64,000 nt of DNA from Paracoccus spongiarum (GTDB lineage: Bacteria; Pseudomonadota; Alphaproteobacteria; Rhodobacterales; Rhodobacteraceae), in contig NZ_JAVAMQ010000016.1 of assembly GCF_030732095.1 (NCBI RefSeq), positions 1-64,000 on the forward strand, in the 5' to 3' direction. Of the stretch, positions 62,528 to 64,000 are shown piece by piece (the stretch's first letter is position 1; every line of letters starts with the position of its first letter). The position numbers and the translations under genes are program-made. Below the pieces are notes generated by a model. That model was not told the DNA's origin. It saw only the letters and a list, made by a program, of their open reading frames with translations, and searched no databases.

Positions 62528-64000
62528 CAGCGGTCCTCCTTGGCATAGTCGTGGTCCGGGTCGGCGACACGGTCTTGATCATCGTCCTTGTCGTTGCTGG
62601 CGTCGCTGCCATCTTCAGCTGCCTCGCCCTTCGGCCCCTGTGCGGGCGATCCCGGGCGGCGGAAATCTAGGCCCAGCGCGGCCTCGCGTTTGCGTTCCGC
62701 GGCGATCTCGCGGTCGACCTGCTCGGAGTCATAGCCGCGCTCGGAGATGGCCTGGCTGCGGGACTTGAGGCCCGCCTCGATCTGCAGGATCTCGGCCGAG
62801 GCGTCCTTCATCGGATCGACCCAGTCCCAGCGCGTCGGCAGCCAGCTGACCGCCTGAAAGCTGCGTCGGTCGCGCTCATAGCCGGGCAGGTCGACCGCAC
62901 CCGACAGTGCCGCCAGATCCATCCAGCGCTGCCAGACGGGTCGGCAGAGCTGATGGATGATGACGCTGTGCTGGATCGCCGAGACCCGGCGCCGGAAATC
63001 GAGCAGCGCCACGCGGGTATTGGAGAAATTGCCGCGCGCGGCATCGCCGGTCAGATAGGGGTAGGGGATGCCCAGTGCCGCCGCGATCTGCAGGAGCGTC
63101 CGGTATTGAAACGGCTCATAGGTGGAGCCCGAGTCTGGTGTGGCCGGGGTCGAGACATCCTCGCCCGGGTCAAGACGGACCACCTGACCGGGCTCGACCT
63201 CCAGATCCTCTTCCGCCGGTTCCAGCGGCGTTTCCGGCGCGGGCGAGGTGATGAACATCGCGAACATCGCCGCCGTCTTCTTTCGCTCCAGCTCGGCATC
63301 GTCATAGAGATCGAGCGTGAAGAGTTTCACGATGGCAGGTGCGAAGCGGGAGACGCCGCGCAGTTGGCCCGCCTCGACCGGGTCCAGCACATGGACGATT
63401 TCCGATGCGGGAACGCGCACCGTCTCGCCGACCAGCCCCGGATCGGTCATGTCGCCCGGATGACGGTGCAGCAGGTGATAGGCCACGCGCCGCCCGATCC
63501 GGTCGAATTCGATGCCCTGACGGATGGTCCCGCCGCCGGGCAGTTCCCGGTTCAGATCCATCGGCAGCATCTCCGAGGGCAGCATCTGCAGCTGCAGCGG
63601 CACTGAGTGCCCGTCCTCGGGGCGGCGAGGACGCAGGCGCAGAAACACCTCGCCTGCCAGAAACAACTCGCGGGCGGCGCGACGCTGAAGCCCGTAGAAA
63701 TCGGTCAGACCTTCGGCATCGGCCTCGTCGGTCCATGCAAGCCAGAGTTTTTGGAGCGCTTCCTTCTGCGTGGCATTGGCGATGGACGAGGATGGCTTGA
63801 TGCCATCGCCGACGACATTGCTCGCGAAGGCCTCGACCGCGCCGCTGGCATAGCCATTGTTCCGCGCCAGCCAGCGGGCCCGCGCGGTGATGGTCTCGCC
63901 CGCCCCGGAGATCAGTGTGTTCACATGGGCGCGGGATGCCCGGAAGCCGCGCAGGCGACGATGGGACTGCGCCGCATCGAACCCGCCAATGATCGCGCCA
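62527..64000 (-). CDS. Portal protein (lambda gpB family), N-terminus outside window
   Basis: The frame is open to the right edge; GTG at 63924 is internal because upstream codons read IIGGFDAAQSHRRLRGFRASRAHVN, the normal gpB start. Inside are NNGYASGAVEAFASNVVGDGIKP, YGLQRRAARELFLAGEVFLRLR, IRQGIEFDRIGRRVAYHLL and GDAARGNFSNTRVALLDFRR. The acidic C-terminus (GSDASNDKDDDQDRVADPDHDY) is disordered. The terminase genes are expected beyond 64000. The last base is shared with the S49 protease gene. Confidence 0.92.
   Translation of the reverse strand, partial: GAIIGGFDAAQSHRRLRGFRASRAHVNTLISGAGETITARARWLARNNGYASGAVEAFASNVVGDGIKPSSSIANATQKEALQKLWLAWTDEADAEGLTDFYGLQRRAARELFLAGEVFLRLRPRRPEDGHSVPLQLQMLPSEMLPMDLNRELPGGGTIRQGIEFDRIGRRVAYHLLHRHPGDMTDPGLVGETVRVPASEIVHVLDPVEAGQLRGVSRFAPAIVKLFTLDLYDDAELERKKTAAMFAMFITSPAPETPLEPAEEDLEVEPGQVVRLDPGEDVSTPATPDSGSTYEPFQYRTLLQIAAALGIPYPYLTGDAARGNFSNTRVALLDFRRRVSAIQHSVIIHQLCRPVWQRWMDLAALSGAVDLPGYERDRRSFQAVSWLPTRWDWVDPMKDASAEILQIEAGLKSRSQAISERGYDSEQVDREIAAERKREAALGLDFRRPGSPAQGPKGEAAEDGSDASNDKDDDQDRVADPDHDYAKEDR

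Overview
The window is high-GC DNA from an alphaproteobacterium, most likely of the Rhodobacteraceae (Paracoccus-like). The evidence is a gene-transfer-agent-type tail-tip cassette, a general-stress (EcfG-type) promoter in front of a glycosyltransferase cluster, DUF3618 and holin-superfamily stress genes, and several insertion-sequence families common in that group. It is a mosaic of a stress/envelope region, an insertion-sequence graveyard, one truncated prophage, a compact defence region and the late half of a second prophage. All assignments come from reading the sequence; no database search was possible.

1-14.6 kb: minus-strand membrane operon (unknown membrane protein, DUF421, CPA1 antiporter running off the left edge), MgtC and a Crp/Fnr regulator, then a tightly overlapping plus-strand operon of seven genes (three GT2 glycosyltransferases, one GT4, acyl-CoA dehydrogenase-like, PIG-L deacetylase, methyltransferase) behind a near-perfect EcfG promoter. 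It is followed by a DUF892 ferritin-like gene and a stress operon (22-residue membrane peptide, LEA-like protein, holin-superfamily protein, DUF3618 protein) and a YihY/BrkB membrane protein.

14.6-21.3 kb: decayed short-chain dehydrogenase, remnants of IS630, IS3, IS256, IS21 and IS110 elements, an intact formaldehyde dehydrogenase/PfpI pair and an intact ribbon-helix-helix/PHB-depolymerase pair.

21.3-34.8 kb: early half of a prophage (prophage A). From the integrase end it holds a tyrosine integrase, excisionase-like HTH, small ORF, VRR-NUC nuclease, replication protein with internal iterons, cytosine methyltransferase with a second protein-like frame, a RES/Xre toxin-antitoxin pair, a four-gene restriction-modification cassette with two complementary half-methyltransferases and a GIY-YIG/helicase, and a ParB-methylase cut off by IS110.

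34.8-44 kb: a reverse transcriptase with Xre regulator and small cationic peptide, an attachment site made of the 3' half of tRNA-fMet flanked on both sides by repeats (attP-like, suggesting two elements joined head to tail), a single-chain restriction-modification enzyme, and a three-gene ABC-ATPase/nuclease conflict system (ABC-3C type).

44-64 kb: late genes of prophage B, read right to left on the minus strand: portal (runs off the right edge), S49 protease with nested scaffold start, decoration protein, lambda gpE-type capsid, connectors, tail terminator, tail tube, tail chaperone with a -1 slippery site, tape measure, four GTA-like tail-tip genes, tail fibre, DUF6127, M15 endolysin with membrane tail, Rz/Rz1 spanins. 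A plus-strand SRAP-type gene closes the module. A plus-strand caspase-like (CHAT-like) gene of different composition is wedged inside the tail operon. The most interesting candidates are this protease, the reverse-transcriptase locus, the split-methyltransferase cassette, the ABC-3C operon and the dual-frame methyltransferase.
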